NCBI RefSeq assembly: GCF_000719115.1
Contig: NZ_JOEA01000014.1
Location: 310,001-374,000, forward strand
DNA: 64,000 bases
Reading direction: 5' to 3'
DNA from: Lentzea albidocapillata
GTDB lineage: Bacteria; Actinomycetota; Actinomycetes; Mycobacteriales; Pseudonocardiaceae
Under the pieces are notes generated by a model. The model was not told the origin of the DNA. It was given only the letters and a program-made list of their open reading frames with translations, and searched no databases. Of this stretch, positions 33,560 through 42,112 are shown piece after piece. A program made the position numbers and the translations under genes. How positions within the stretch are numbered: position 1 is the stretch's first letter; each line of letters begins with the position of its first letter.

Positions 33560-34325
33560 GCGCGCCGCGCGACGGCTCCATCTGAGCCAGCCGCCGCTGA
33601 GCCGGGCGATCAAGCACCTGGAGGCCGACCTCGGCGCCACGCTGCTGCACCGCTCCCCCGCCGGCGTCACGCTGACCGACGCGGGTCACGTCCTGCTCGC
33701 CGAGGCGAGGGCGCTGCTCGACCACGCCGACCGCATCCGCGCCAAGCTCGCCAGGACGACGATCACCGTCGGCATGCTCGGTGACCACGGGACCCGCGTG
33801 GCCGAGGCGTTCCGGCGCAGGCACCCGCACGTCGAGATCCGCGTCCGCGAGACCGACCTGACCGATCCGACCTGCGGCCTGCGCACCGGCCAGGTGGACG
33901 TCGCCCTGACGCGCGGGCCGTTCGACGAGAGCGGCCTGAAAACCCTTGTGCTGCACCAGGACCCGGTCGGTGCGGTGCTGCGGCGCGACGATCCGCTCGC
34001 GGCTCGGGAGCGGATCACCACGGAGGACCTCGCCGGTCGCGACTGGTTCCAGTTCCCGGACGGGACCGACGAGATCTGGCGGAACTACTGGAACGGCGGG
34101 AGACCGCGCAGCGGCCCGACCGTCCGCGCGGTCCAGGAGTGCGTGCAGTCCGTGCTGTGGAACGGTTCCGTGGGCCTGGCGCCGCTCGGCCACGACCTGG
34201 GCGAGCTCGTCGTGGTGCCGCTGGCCGACATGTCGCCCAGCCCTGTCGTGATCGCGTGGATCAAGGACGACCCGCTGACCCTGGACTTCGTGGAGGCAGC
34301 CGCCCAGGCGTACAGGACCGGGTGA
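33537..34325 (+). pseudogene. LysR-family regulator, 3' fragment
   Basis: Codes from VAEELHFGRAARRLHLSQPP (most of the helix-turn-helix) through the linker helix to a complete effector-binding domain (TITVGMLGDHG, VDVALTRGPFDESG, VGLAPLGHDLGELVVVPL) and a normal stop. It lacks its own start, the first 11-13 codons and its promoter, all left at 24159. The frame stays open to the left into element DNA as far as GTG 33417. A hybrid protein with a foreign 40-residue N-terminus is therefore possible but would disturb the first DNA-binding helix. There are no frameshifts or stops, so the insertion is probably recent. Confidence 0.93.
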
Positions 34326-34328
34326 CAG

Positions 34329-34880
34329 TCAGGGCCTGTTGAGACGGCTCACGGTCACCGCGTAGTCGCCGCCCTCGAAAGGTTTCCGGTCCCACGTCGC
34401 GAACCTTTCGACCAGCGTGAGCCCGGCTTGGGCGCAGTGCTCGTCGTAGTCCTCGGCGGTGTAGCCGCGGTCCAGGCTGAACCCGGCGACCAGCACGTTC
34501 CCGACGTGCCTGGCCACGCCTGCGACGAGCGCGCCCTGCGTGCCGGGCGGGGTGAACAGCGGCACGTTGCCCGCCATGACGACCACGTCGAACGTCCGGC
34601 CCAGGTCGAGTTCGGCCAGGTCGGACCGCACCCACGTGATGTCCGGCGCCTGCTCGCGCGCGTAGGCGAGCATCGAGGCGTCGACGTCCGCTCCGACCAC
34701 CTCGATGCCGTGCCTGGCCAGCTCGATCCCGACCCGTCCGGTGCCGCAGCCGGCGTCCAGGACGGAGGCCGGCTCGAACGCGCGCACGAAGGTCGCCTCT
34801 CCGTGCACGTCCATCCCCGACTCGGCGAGCGAGTCGAACCTGCGCTGGTACTCCGCCCCGTTCCACACGACTCGCATCAT
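34329..34880 (-). CDS. Class I SAM-dependent methyltransferase
   Basis: 183 aa from ATG 34880 (MMRVVWNGAEYQRRF). Motif I is VLDAGCGTGRVGIEL, followed by the acidic strand end VVGADVD that binds the ribose, DLAEL and VVMAGNVPLF near motif IV. The family is the small ubiE-like type that methylates small molecules; the acceptor is unknown. It is convergent with the broken LysR gene and divergent from the SGNH hydrolase gene, with about 55 bp between starts. Confidence 0.85.
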   Translation of the reverse strand: MMRVVWNGAEYQRRFDSLAESGMDVHGEATFVRAFEPASVLDAGCGTGRVGIELARHGIEVVGADVDASMLAYAREQAPDITWVRSDLAELDLGRTFDVVVMAGNVPLFTPPGTQGALVAGVARHVGNVLVAGFSLDRGYTAEDYDEHCAQAGLTLVERFATWDRKPFEGGDYAVTVSRLNRP

Positions 34881-34934
34881 AGATCCGAAGATCGGCGGAT
34901 ACCGGACGCGTGGGAGCGCTGCCAAGGTCAGAGC

Positions 34935-36110
34935 ATGACGCGCTTTCTGCTGGCAGTGGCGTTGCTCGTGGCCGCGGCCTCACCCGCACAGGCCGCACCG
35001 CCGCGTTGGGTGGGCACGTGGGCCACCGCGCCGTCCTCGGCGGTCTCCGGTACCGAGAACGGTTATCCGAACTTCTCGATGCGCAACATCGTGCACGTCA
35101 GCGCCGGAGGCAAGGAGATCCGCGTCCGGCTCTCCAACGCCTACGGCCGCACGCCGATCCTGTTCGGCCAGGTCACGGTCGCCCGCGCGGCCGGTCCGGA
35201 CACGCCCCTGGCGTTGCCCGGCACGATGCGCACGCTGACGTTCGGCGGCGCCCAGTCGATCACCGCCCCGCCCGGTGCCGACGTGGTCAGCGACGGCGTG
35301 GCGCTGAACGTCCCCGCCGACTCCGACCTGCTGGTGAGCGTCTACACGCCGGAGCCGGGCGGCCCCGTCACGCGCCACCAGCTCACGATGCAGAACTCGT
35401 ACTTCACCCGCGACGGCAACCACACGGCCGACGAGTCCGCCGCCGCCTACCGCGAACGCACCACGAACTGGCACTACGTCTCGGGCGTGGACGTCAGGTC
35501 GTCCAGCCTGCGCGGCAGCGTCGTGGCGCTGGGAGACTCGATCACCGACGGCGCGAACTCGACGTGGGGCGCGAACCTGCGCTGGCCCGACCAGCTCGCC
35601 GACCGCGTGAACACCCGCCTGGGCGTGCTGAACGCGGGCATCAGCGGCAACCGCCTGCTGCTCGACGGCACCAGCGCCGGTCCCAACGCGCTGGCCAGGC
35701 TGAACCGTGACGTGCTCACCCAGTCCGGCGTCCGCTCGGTGATCGTGTTCGAGGGCATCAACGACATCCAGCAGACCCCGCACCAGACCGATCCGGCCAA
35801 GATCATCGCCGCGCTGAAGCAGATCGCGTCCCGGTCACACGACCGCGGCCTGCGGGTGATCGGCGCGACGATCACGCCGTTCAAGGGCTGGCGCAGCTAC
35901 ACCGATGAGCTCGAGTCGGTGCGCCAGGCCGTGAACGCGTACATCCGGACGAGCCCTGACTTCGACACCGTCGTCGACTTCGACCAGGTGATCCGCGACC
36001 CCGCCGACCCGCAGCGGATCAGGCCCGACTACGACGAGGGCGACCACCTGCACCCTGGTGACAAGGGCTTCGAGGCGATGGCGAAGGCGGTGCGGATCGC
36101 CACCCTCTGA
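34935..36110 (+). CDS. Secreted SGNH/GDSL-family hydrolase
   Basis: 391 aa from ATG 34935 with AAGG upstream. A Sec signal (MTRFLLAVALLVAAASPAQA) is followed by an N-terminal beta domain of about 170 aa (WVGTWATAPSS, NAYGRTPILFGQVTVARA). The catalytic SGNH domain has all four blocks: VVALGDSITDGAN with the Ser nucleophile, GISGNRLL (Gly), EGINDIQ (Asn) and DEGDHLHPGDKG (catalytic Asp and His). The layout is that of actinomycete secreted esterases acting on polysaccharide acetyl groups or lipids. Substrate unknown. Confidence 0.92.
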   Translation: MTRFLLAVALLVAAASPAQAAPPRWVGTWATAPSSAVSGTENGYPNFSMRNIVHVSAGGKEIRVRLSNAYGRTPILFGQVTVARAAGPDTPLALPGTMRTLTFGGAQSITAPPGADVVSDGVALNVPADSDLLVSVYTPEPGGPVTRHQLTMQNSYFTRDGNHTADESAAAYRERTTNWHYVSGVDVRSSSLRGSVVALGDSITDGANSTWGANLRWPDQLADRVNTRLGVLNAGISGNRLLLDGTSAGPNALARLNRDVLTQSGVRSVIVFEGINDIQQTPHQTDPAKIIAALKQIASRSHDRGLRVIGATITPFKGWRSYTDELESVRQAVNAYIRTSPDFDTVVDFDQVIRDPADPQRIRPDYDEGDHLHPGDKGFEAMAKAVRIATL

Positions 36111-36146
36111 CACCCGGTGCAGCCGGCCGCCCAGGGCGTCCCGGTG

Positions 36147-37076
36147 TCAGCTCCTCATCCAGCGGTACTGCAATTGCACCTCCCACGGACGGACGGCCCG
36201 GTCGAGGAACATCAGGCTGTCCATCCGGCAGTTGCAGGCGTTGCCCTCGCGGGTGTTCTGCGGGTAGCTGCCGCCGATCTTGTACCCGCGCGGGTCGGTC
36301 GCCGTGGCGAGGTCCGGTTCCGGTTCGCCTTCGAGCTTCCACGGGTCACCGGCGGCGACGTACCTGCCCGCCAGCGGGCTTCCGTTGCGGTACAGGGCCA
36401 TCGTGCCGGTGTCGAAGTCGAACGTGGCGGCGAGGAACACCCATTCGTTCTGCGGCAACAACTTCTGCCAGTCTTCTGAAGCCGCGAACGTCTGCGACTC
36501 GCCGCCGTCGAGCCTGCGGGCCAGGGCGACCAGCTTCAGTTCGCCGCCGACCTGGATCAGTTCCAGTAACGCGCGCACCGCGTGGCCGTTGGAGTCTCCG
36601 GTCAGGACGCCGGCCAGGCCGATGGCTCCGTAGAGGTCGGAAGGGTCGCCGGAGTTCGAGTTCGGGGCCGGGTTCTGGCCCGTCATCTTGACCCAGCCCA
36701 TGATCGACGCCTGGCGTGCGCCGTTGAACGCCTTCAGCGTGGGCACGCCGGTTTCGCTGTACAGGCCCGCCTTCCAGTCGTCGTTGCCGGCCACAGCCGG
36801 GGTGATCTGCTTGAGCTGCAACGAGTTATGGCTGCGCCGGAACGCTCCGTCGCGCACGCGCATGTCGGCGCCGCCGTTGATCAGCTGCAGCTGGGTGCCT
36901 GAGCGGCCGCTGTCCTGTTCCAGGGTCTTGTTGCCGCGTACCGGGTGCTCGAAGTCGTAGTAGGACACAAGGTTGCGCTGCAAGGTGGGCAGGACCGTGC
37001 CGAACGTGGCCTGCGCCGGTGCTGCCAGGCCCACGCTGAACACAGCGACTAACCCGAGTGTGAGGAGCCGCTTCAT
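36147..37076 (-). CDS. Secreted LamG-like (concanavalin-fold) protein
   Basis: 309 aa from ATG 37076. A signal peptide (KRLLTLGLVAVFSVGLAAPA, cleaved near AQA) leads into a laminin-G/concanavalin-like beta sandwich: LVSYYDFEHPV at the start, SLQLKQITPAV, ASIMGWVKMTGQ, EWVFLAATFDFDTGTMALYR with NGSPLAG, and the closing MDSLMFLDRAVRPWEVQLQY. Such domains bind carbohydrates or form part of glycan-active complexes. The start overlaps the stop of the upstream dehydrogenase-like gene (ATGA). The two are probably made together under the palindromic operator at 39170. Confidence 0.87.
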   Translation of the reverse strand: MKRLLTLGLVAVFSVGLAAPAQATFGTVLPTLQRNLVSYYDFEHPVRGNKTLEQDSGRSGTQLQLINGGADMRVRDGAFRRSHNSLQLKQITPAVAGNDDWKAGLYSETGVPTLKAFNGARQASIMGWVKMTGQNPAPNSNSGDPSDLYGAIGLAGVLTGDSNGHAVRALLELIQVGGELKLVALARRLDGGESQTFAASEDWQKLLPQNEWVFLAATFDFDTGTMALYRNGSPLAGRYVAAGDPWKLEGEPEPDLATATDPRGYKIGGSYPQNTREGNACNCRMDSLMFLDRAVRPWEVQLQYRWMRS

Positions 37077-39130
37077 CGGACCCCCTTGCCCTGCACGCGC
37101 AGGTCGCGGAGTCTGCCGATGTTGTCGAACGAGCCGAAGCCGACGCGGCCGCAGGCGAAAGTCTTGTCCACGGCGGTCATCAGCGGGTACGGCGATCCGT
37201 CCATGTACACGGCGATCTCGCCCGAATCCGCACAATGCTTGACCCGCACGCGATGCCACGCCGTGTCGGTGACGGCGGGAGGCGCGCCGACCGAGCGGAC
37301 CGCGTCCCACTGGTGGTCCAGGCGCAGCCGGTCGGCGTTGTTCACGACGAATATGCCGTTGTGGGGGTAGATCCTGTTGTCCGACGAGAGGTGTGCGTAG
37401 TAGAACTCGGTGTCCGAGCGGTGACCGAACACGATGATCACGTCCCGGTTGGGCTCCGCGACCGGGGTGTCCAGCCGCACCGAGGCGTCGACCTGCACCG
37501 AGCCGAACGCCGGTCCCTTCTGCAGCACCGCGTACTCGAACGGGCGGCGCGGACCCGGTCGTGCGACCCCGGGCTGGGCCAGCACGACCTCACGGCCGGG
37601 GAACTGCCAGAGCGAAGGCGTCACCGGCTGCCACGACCGCGCGGAACCGGTGCCGGCGACGAAGTCGTGGCCGGAATCGCAGGAGGCGAAGGTGCGCGCA
37701 CCCGTCACCTTCCAGACCTTGCCGTTCGCCTTGGCCAGTACGTAGAGCTCGCCGGCCGCGTCCTGGCCGAAGCGCAGGTCGACCCGGTTCGGGTCGTTCA
37801 CCAGTGCCTTCATCGTGGTCAGCCGGCCGTTGACGTAGACCATCAGTTCGCGTGACACGGCCATCGGCCGGCCCGCCCGCATCTCGCGTTCGTCGGCGTA
37901 GTAGAGCAGGCCCTTCACGCCCTCGCCGTAGATGTACTTGCCACGCAACGAAGGAATCTTCGAGCCGCGGTAGACGAAGCCGCCCATCAACGCGTTGCCG
38001 CTGTCGGCGCACGGCCGCTGGGTCGACAGGCGGTTGTGGTCGAACGCGGTGACCGGGTAGGTGTAGCCGTACTTCGCGTCGTCGGCGGGCAGCGGGAACA
38101 CACCGCACGACGGGTCGCCGCGCCGGTACTCCCAGATGCCCTCGCGTTCGCTCCAGCCCAGGTTGGCGCCCTTGCGGACCTCGTAGACCGCGTCGACGGC
38201 CTTCTCGCCGATGTGGCCCATGTACATCCGGCGGGTGACGCGGTCCCAGCTGAAGCGGTACGGGTCGCGCATGCCGTACGCGTAGATCTCGCCCAGCGCG
38301 CCTGCCGTGCGCACGAACGGGTTCGTGGGTGGGATGCCGTACTGCCCGTTCACACCGTCACGGCCGGCCGGATCGATGCGCAGGATCTTGCCCTGCGGCA
38401 GTGCCAGGTCCTGCGGCACGGTGGTCGAGACGCCGATGCCGCCGTCACCGGACGCGACGTAGAGCAGTTCGTGGTCCTCGTCCCACCGGCGCGCCGTCGG
38501 GTTGAAGCCGATCTCCTGGAAGCCGTGGATGAACGACGCGAAGCCGACCCGCAGCAGTTCGCGGTGCGTGCCGGAGAAGACGTCCGCGCGCGGGTCCGAG
38601 GCGGTCCACTCGGTGATCACGCCGTGCACCTGCGTGTCCGCGGGTGAGGGCAGGTCGGGCTTCTTCGTGGTCAATGCGGAACCGGTCTCGGTGTGCACGG
38701 TGTAGAACTTGCCGTTGCGACTGAAGTCCGGGTGGAACGCGGCGAACCCGAAGCCGCTGCCCAGGCCGCGATGGGTGTGGAAGTCGGGGCCGATGGCCGC
38801 CCCCAGGTCGAGGAACGCGTGCTGGACTCCGTCGTCCAGCAGGTAGAGCTTGCCGTTCATGTCGGGCACGAACATCCGGCCGGAGCCGTCCGGCACCTCG
38901 CCGAGGTAGTTGATCCTGTTGTAGCGCACCAGTCTGGAGTCGGTCGGCGGTGGCACGGGCTGCGACTTCGGCAGCTGCGCGACCTCGGTCAGCTCCAGGC
39001 CGATACCGGAGGCACCCGGCGTCGGCAGCGGGTCGGCGATCGGCACATCGGCCTGCGCCGACGCGATGGGCACGAGCAACGCGGAGAACACGAAGGTTGT
39101 TACTGCCAACCGGGATAAGCGTCGGAACAT
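37073..39130 (-). CDS. Secreted PQQ-type glucose/sorbosone dehydrogenase-like beta-propeller with C-terminal LamG-like domain
   Basis: 685 aa from ATG 39130. Signal peptide: LAVTTFVFSALLVPIASA. The propeller shows the GSDH-family pattern: SGRMFVPDMNGKLYLLDDG, the catalytic-region DFHTHRGLGSGFGFAAFHPD, LYVASGDGGIG, LPQGKILRIDPAGRDG, EIYAYGMRDPYRFSWD and LGWSEREGIWEY. The last 200 residues resemble 3-keto-disaccharide-hydrolase/LamG sandwiches (AHLSSDNRIYPHNGIFVV, WHRVRVKHCADSGEIAVYMD). Oxidation of a sugar by PQQ or a related cofactor outside the cell is the likely role; binding only is the alternative. The LacI-type palindrome lies 40 bp before the start. Confidence 0.87.
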   Translation of the reverse strand: MFRRLSRLAVTTFVFSALLVPIASAQADVPIADPLPTPGASGIGLELTEVAQLPKSQPVPPPTDSRLVRYNRINYLGEVPDGSGRMFVPDMNGKLYLLDDGVQHAFLDLGAAIGPDFHTHRGLGSGFGFAAFHPDFSRNGKFYTVHTETGSALTTKKPDLPSPADTQVHGVITEWTASDPRADVFSGTHRELLRVGFASFIHGFQEIGFNPTARRWDEDHELLYVASGDGGIGVSTTVPQDLALPQGKILRIDPAGRDGVNGQYGIPPTNPFVRTAGALGEIYAYGMRDPYRFSWDRVTRRMYMGHIGEKAVDAVYEVRKGANLGWSEREGIWEYRRGDPSCGVFPLPADDAKYGYTYPVTAFDHNRLSTQRPCADSGNALMGGFVYRGSKIPSLRGKYIYGEGVKGLLYYADEREMRAGRPMAVSRELMVYVNGRLTTMKALVNDPNRVDLRFGQDAAGELYVLAKANGKVWKVTGARTFASCDSGHDFVAGTGSARSWQPVTPSLWQFPGREVVLAQPGVARPGPRRPFEYAVLQKGPAFGSVQVDASVRLDTPVAEPNRDVIIVFGHRSDTEFYYAHLSSDNRIYPHNGIFVVNNADRLRLDHQWDAVRSVGAPPAVTDTAWHRVRVKHCADSGEIAVYMDGSPYPLMTAVDKTFACGRVGFGSFDNIGRLRDLRVQGKGVR

Positions 39131-39169
39131 CCCCACCACCCTGTGGGCCAGGCCGTGCAGCACGGCGAC

Positions 39170-39183
39170 GGAAAGCGCTTTCC
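39170..39183. promoter_or_regulatory. Perfect palindromic operator GGAAAGCGCTTTCC
   Basis: 14-bp palindrome of LacI-family type, 40 bp upstream of the sugar-dehydrogenase-like operon. The identical 14-mer recurs at 41894 before an ABC operon. The cognate LacI gene is not in the window. Confidence 0.75.
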
Positions 39184-39243
39184 AACGCGGCGGAACCCGA
39201 AATCTACCCAGTTAATAAAGTGGTTACAACCCTGCCCGAGCGA

Positions 39244-40056
39244 TCAGTCCTGTCCTGTCACCGCTCCCAGGAGATCGCGGATGTGCGCGGTCGCCGACGC
39301 GAACTCCGGACGGGCCATCGTCGCGGAGTAGTCCCGTTCGGCGGGCAGGTCGACCTCGATGACCTCCTTGACCACGGCAGGACGTTGCGTCAGCACGATC
39401 ACCCGGTTCGCCAGGTACACCGACTCCGCGATCGAGTGCGTCACGAGCAACACCGTCGTGCCGGTCTCCCGCCACACCCGATGCAGTTCGACGTTCATCT
39501 GCTCGCGCGTCAACGCGTCCAGTGCGCCGAACGGTTCGTCCATCAGCAGCACGCGCGGCTGGTGCAACAACGCACGGCACAACGCCACGCGCTGCTGCAT
39601 GCCACCGGACAGCTCGTGCGGCAGGGCGTTCTCGAACCCGGAAAGCCCTGTCATCTCGATGAGCTCGTCGGCCCGCCTGCCGGCCTCGGCCGAGTTCATG
39701 CCGCGCATCTCGGCCTGCAGCAGGATGTTCCTGCGTGCCGACCGCCACTCCAGCAACGCGGCGCGCTGGAACACGAACCCGATGTCGTGGCGCGGCCCGC
39801 GCACCTGCTCGCCGAGCAACGTCACCGTGCCCGACGACGGCATCAGCAGACCGGACACCAGCTTCAGCAACGTCGACTTGCCGCAGCCGGACGGCCCGAC
39901 GATGGACACGAACTCGCCCGGCGCGACGTCGATGGAGACCTGCTGGATCGCCGTCACCTCCGTGCGCTTCGACTGGAAGCGCACGGAGACGTCGTTTATC
40001 TCAACGGCGGAAGTGGTGGTTGCAGCCACATCAGTACTCATCCCTGCTGCGCTCAT
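39244..40056 (-). CDS. ABC transporter ATPase (SsuB/TauB/ThiZ type)
   Basis: 270 aa from ATG 40056, overlapping the binding-protein stop (ATGA). Walker A is GPSGCGKST, Q-loop VFQRAALLEW, signature LSGGMQQR, Walker B VLLMDEPFGALD and H-loop VTHSIAE. It energises the import system encoded by the two genes before it. The VFQ-x-x-x-L-L-E-W form is characteristic of nitrate/sulfonate/taurine and thiamine-precursor importers rather than sugar importers. The last gene of a three-gene operon. Confidence 0.93.
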   Translation of the reverse strand: MSAAGMSTDVAATTTSAVEINDVSVRFQSKRTEVTAIQQVSIDVAPGEFVSIVGPSGCGKSTLLKLVSGLLMPSSGTVTLLGEQVRGPRHDIGFVFQRAALLEWRSARRNILLQAEMRGMNSAEAGRRADELIEMTGLSGFENALPHELSGGMQQRVALCRALLHQPRVLLMDEPFGALDALTREQMNVELHRVWRETGTTVLLVTHSIAESVYLANRVIVLTQRPAVVKEVIEVDLPAERDYSATMARPEFASATAHIRDLLGAVTGQD

Positions 40057-41057
40057 CCTTTCGGGGCAACGCTTTCTTCCCAGTAAGCCGACGGTTCAGC
40101 AGCTTCCTTGATGATGCCGGTCTTCTGGAAGGTCTCGATCGTCTTCTTCCAGTCCTCGACGGTGTTGACTCCCGGCGCCTTGCCCTTGGTGGCGTCGGTG
40201 TGCAGCAGCGTCAGCGTCGTCCTGAACTGCTCCAGCACGACGGTCGGCGACGGCAGCTGCTCGGCGGCGCCCTTCATCGACTCGGCCGCGGCCTCCGGCG
40301 CCTTCTCGGCCTCCGCCCACGCCTCCTGCGTGGCCGTGACCATCTTCTTCACCAGCTCGGGGTCCTTCTGCAGCATCGACTTCGACGTCAGCAGCCCGTT
40401 GCTGAAGTAGTTCAGCCCGAACTCGGAGAAGCGCAGGTAGCTCACGTCCTTGCCGGACTTCTCCTTGATCGTCGGCCCCTGGTCGGACGCGAACCCGAGC
40501 AGCACGTCGGTCCGGTTCGAGATGACCGCGGCCATCTTGCCCGCCGGGTCGATGTTCTGGATGGAGACGTCGGACTCCTGCATGCCGTTCTGCTTCAGGA
40601 AAGCCGGGAACGTCTTCGTCAGCGCGTCCCCCGCCGTGGTGGCGACGGACTTGCCCTTCAGGTCCTCCGGCTTCTTGATGTTCTTGTCGGTGAAGAACTG
40701 CACGGAGGCCGGAGTGGTCTGCAGGAACACACCGATGCTCTTGGCCGGCACGCCCTGCTCGACCGCGGTGGCCAGTGCGGACGTGTCGGCCCAGCCGAAG
40801 TCGGTCTGGCCGGCGCCGGTCGCCGTCACGGTCTTGCCGGAGCCCTGGCCCGCCTGGATCTTCAGCTTGATGCCGTGCTTCTCGTAGATGCCCTGCTTGA
40901 CCCCGTAGTAGAACGGCGCGTGCTCGCCGTACGGGTACCAGTTGAGGGTCAGCGTGACCTCCTTGGCCTCACCGCCGGCCCCGGACGTCGTGTCGCCGCC
41001 ACCACAGGCGGCGACCAGCAGCAATGCGGGAAGTAAGCCTGCGAGCAGTTTCTTCAT
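40053..41057 (-). CDS. NMT1/THI5-like ABC substrate-binding lipoprotein
   Basis: 334 aa from ATG 41057. Signal peptide with lipobox LVAACGGG. The mature N-terminus VTLTLNWYPYGEHAPFYYGV then QGIYEKHGI is the signature of NMT1/THI5-like binding proteins, which carry pyrimidine precursors of thiamine, aliphatic sulfonates or related small molecules. DFGWADTSALA, KGKSVATTAGDAL and SNGLLTSKSMLQKDPELVKK are typical. Ligand unknown. It is translationally coupled to both the permease before it and the ATPase after it. Confidence 0.92.
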   Translation of the reverse strand: MKKLLAGLLPALLLVAACGGGDTTSGAGGEAKEVTLTLNWYPYGEHAPFYYGVKQGIYEKHGIKLKIQAGQGSGKTVTATGAGQTDFGWADTSALATAVEQGVPAKSIGVFLQTTPASVQFFTDKNIKKPEDLKGKSVATTAGDALTKTFPAFLKQNGMQESDVSIQNIDPAGKMAAVISNRTDVLLGFASDQGPTIKEKSGKDVSYLRFSEFGLNYFSNGLLTSKSMLQKDPELVKKMVTATQEAWAEAEKAPEAAAESMKGAAEQLPSPTVVLEQFRTTLTLLHTDATKGKAPGVNTVEDWKKTIETFQKTGIIKEAAEPSAYWEESVAPKG

Positions 41058-41875
41058 GAACCGGCCTTCGCTAGGAGAGTGGTGACGGCGGCGCCGCGCC
41101 GGCTGGCGTGCCACGGCAGCATCAGCTTCTCGGCGAGGTCGAGCAGGAGGAAGAGCAGGACGCCGACCAGCGAGATGACGATCAGGCCGGCGAACAGCAT
41201 CGGGGTGTCCATGTTGCCGTTGGCCTGCAGGATCACGTAGCCGAGGCCTTCGTTGGAACCGACGAACTCGCCGACCACGGCACCGGTCACGGCGAGCGTG
41301 ACCGCGACCTTCAGGCCCGCGAAGAGGTGCGGGAGCGCCGCCGGGAAGCGGATCTTCACGAACGTCTTGACCGGGCCGCCGCCCATCGTCGCGGCGAGTT
41401 CGAGCATCTCCGTGTCGACCGACTTGAGGCCGGTGACCGTGGAGATGACCACGGGGAAGAACGCCATCAGCACGGCCACGATCACCTTGGGCTCGAAGCC
41501 GAAGCCGAGCCACACCACGAACAGCGGCGCGATGGCGATCTTCGGGATGACCTGTGCGAACAGCAGGATCGGGTACGCGGTGCTCTCGATCGTCCTCGAG
41601 TAGACCATCGCGACGGCCACGAGCACGCCGAGCACCCCCGCGATGACGAAGCCGAGGACGGTCTCGTAGGTCGTCACCCAGGTGTGACCCCAGAGGTACG
41701 ACCACTTGTCGGCCAGCAGGCCGAAGGTCTTGGCCGGCGAGGGCACGAGATAGGCCTCGACCATGCCGGTGACGGTGATGAGGTGCCAGATGGCGAGGCA
41801 GGCGGCGAGCAGCGCGGCCGGACGCCACGTCCGCTCCACGACGCCGCGCCGGCGGTCCGCCCGATCCGTGTCCAC
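41054..41875 (-). CDS. ABC transporter permease (SsuC/ThiX type)
   Basis: 273 aa from GTG 41875, with AGGGA five bases upstream. Six transmembrane helices and the EAA loop ELAATMGGGPVKTFVKIRFP, the contact for the ATPase. IPKIAIAPLFVVWLGFG and VTGAVVGEFVGSNEGLGY are hallmarks of the nitrate/sulfonate/taurine permease family. First gene of the operon; the palindromic operator at 41894 lies 18 bp before the start, overlapping the likely promoter. Confidence 0.93.
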   Translation of the reverse strand: MDTDRADRRRGVVERTWRPAALLAACLAIWHLITVTGMVEAYLVPSPAKTFGLLADKWSYLWGHTWVTTYETVLGFVIAGVLGVLVAVAMVYSRTIESTAYPILLFAQVIPKIAIAPLFVVWLGFGFEPKVIVAVLMAFFPVVISTVTGLKSVDTEMLELAATMGGGPVKTFVKIRFPAALPHLFAGLKVAVTLAVTGAVVGEFVGSNEGLGYVILQANGNMDTPMLFAGLIVISLVGVLLFLLLDLAEKLMLPWHASRRGAAVTTLLAKAGS

Positions 41876-41893
41876 GAAACTCCCTGAGGTCTC

Positions 41894-41907
41894 GGAAAGC
41901 GCTTTCC
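41894..41907. promoter_or_regulatory. Perfect palindromic operator GGAAAGCGCTTTCC
   Basis: Identical to the site at 39170, placed 18 bp upstream of the NMT1-type ABC operon. LacI-family binding is inferred from the GCGC-centred palindrome. Confidence 0.78.
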
Positions 41908-42112
41908 AGATACGCTATGTCCGGTCCACTGAACGGTCAAGACGGAGGAGGAGATGAAGCTGAACTGACGACCGATCGCGGGTCAGCGCGGACGGGGTCT
42001 GCGGATGGGGCGAGGCCACGCCGATCCTCGCTTGGACGAATGAGACGACTGAATCGATTTTCTCGACTATTAGTCATTATCTGACGCAGGTGGAGGTCGA
42101 CGAGGCGGCGGT

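Noticed and set aside
34428..34934. 169-residue N-terminal extension of the SGNH hydrolase frame
   Set aside because: It overlaps the methyltransferase gene antisense, and a signal peptide starts exactly at ATG 34935.
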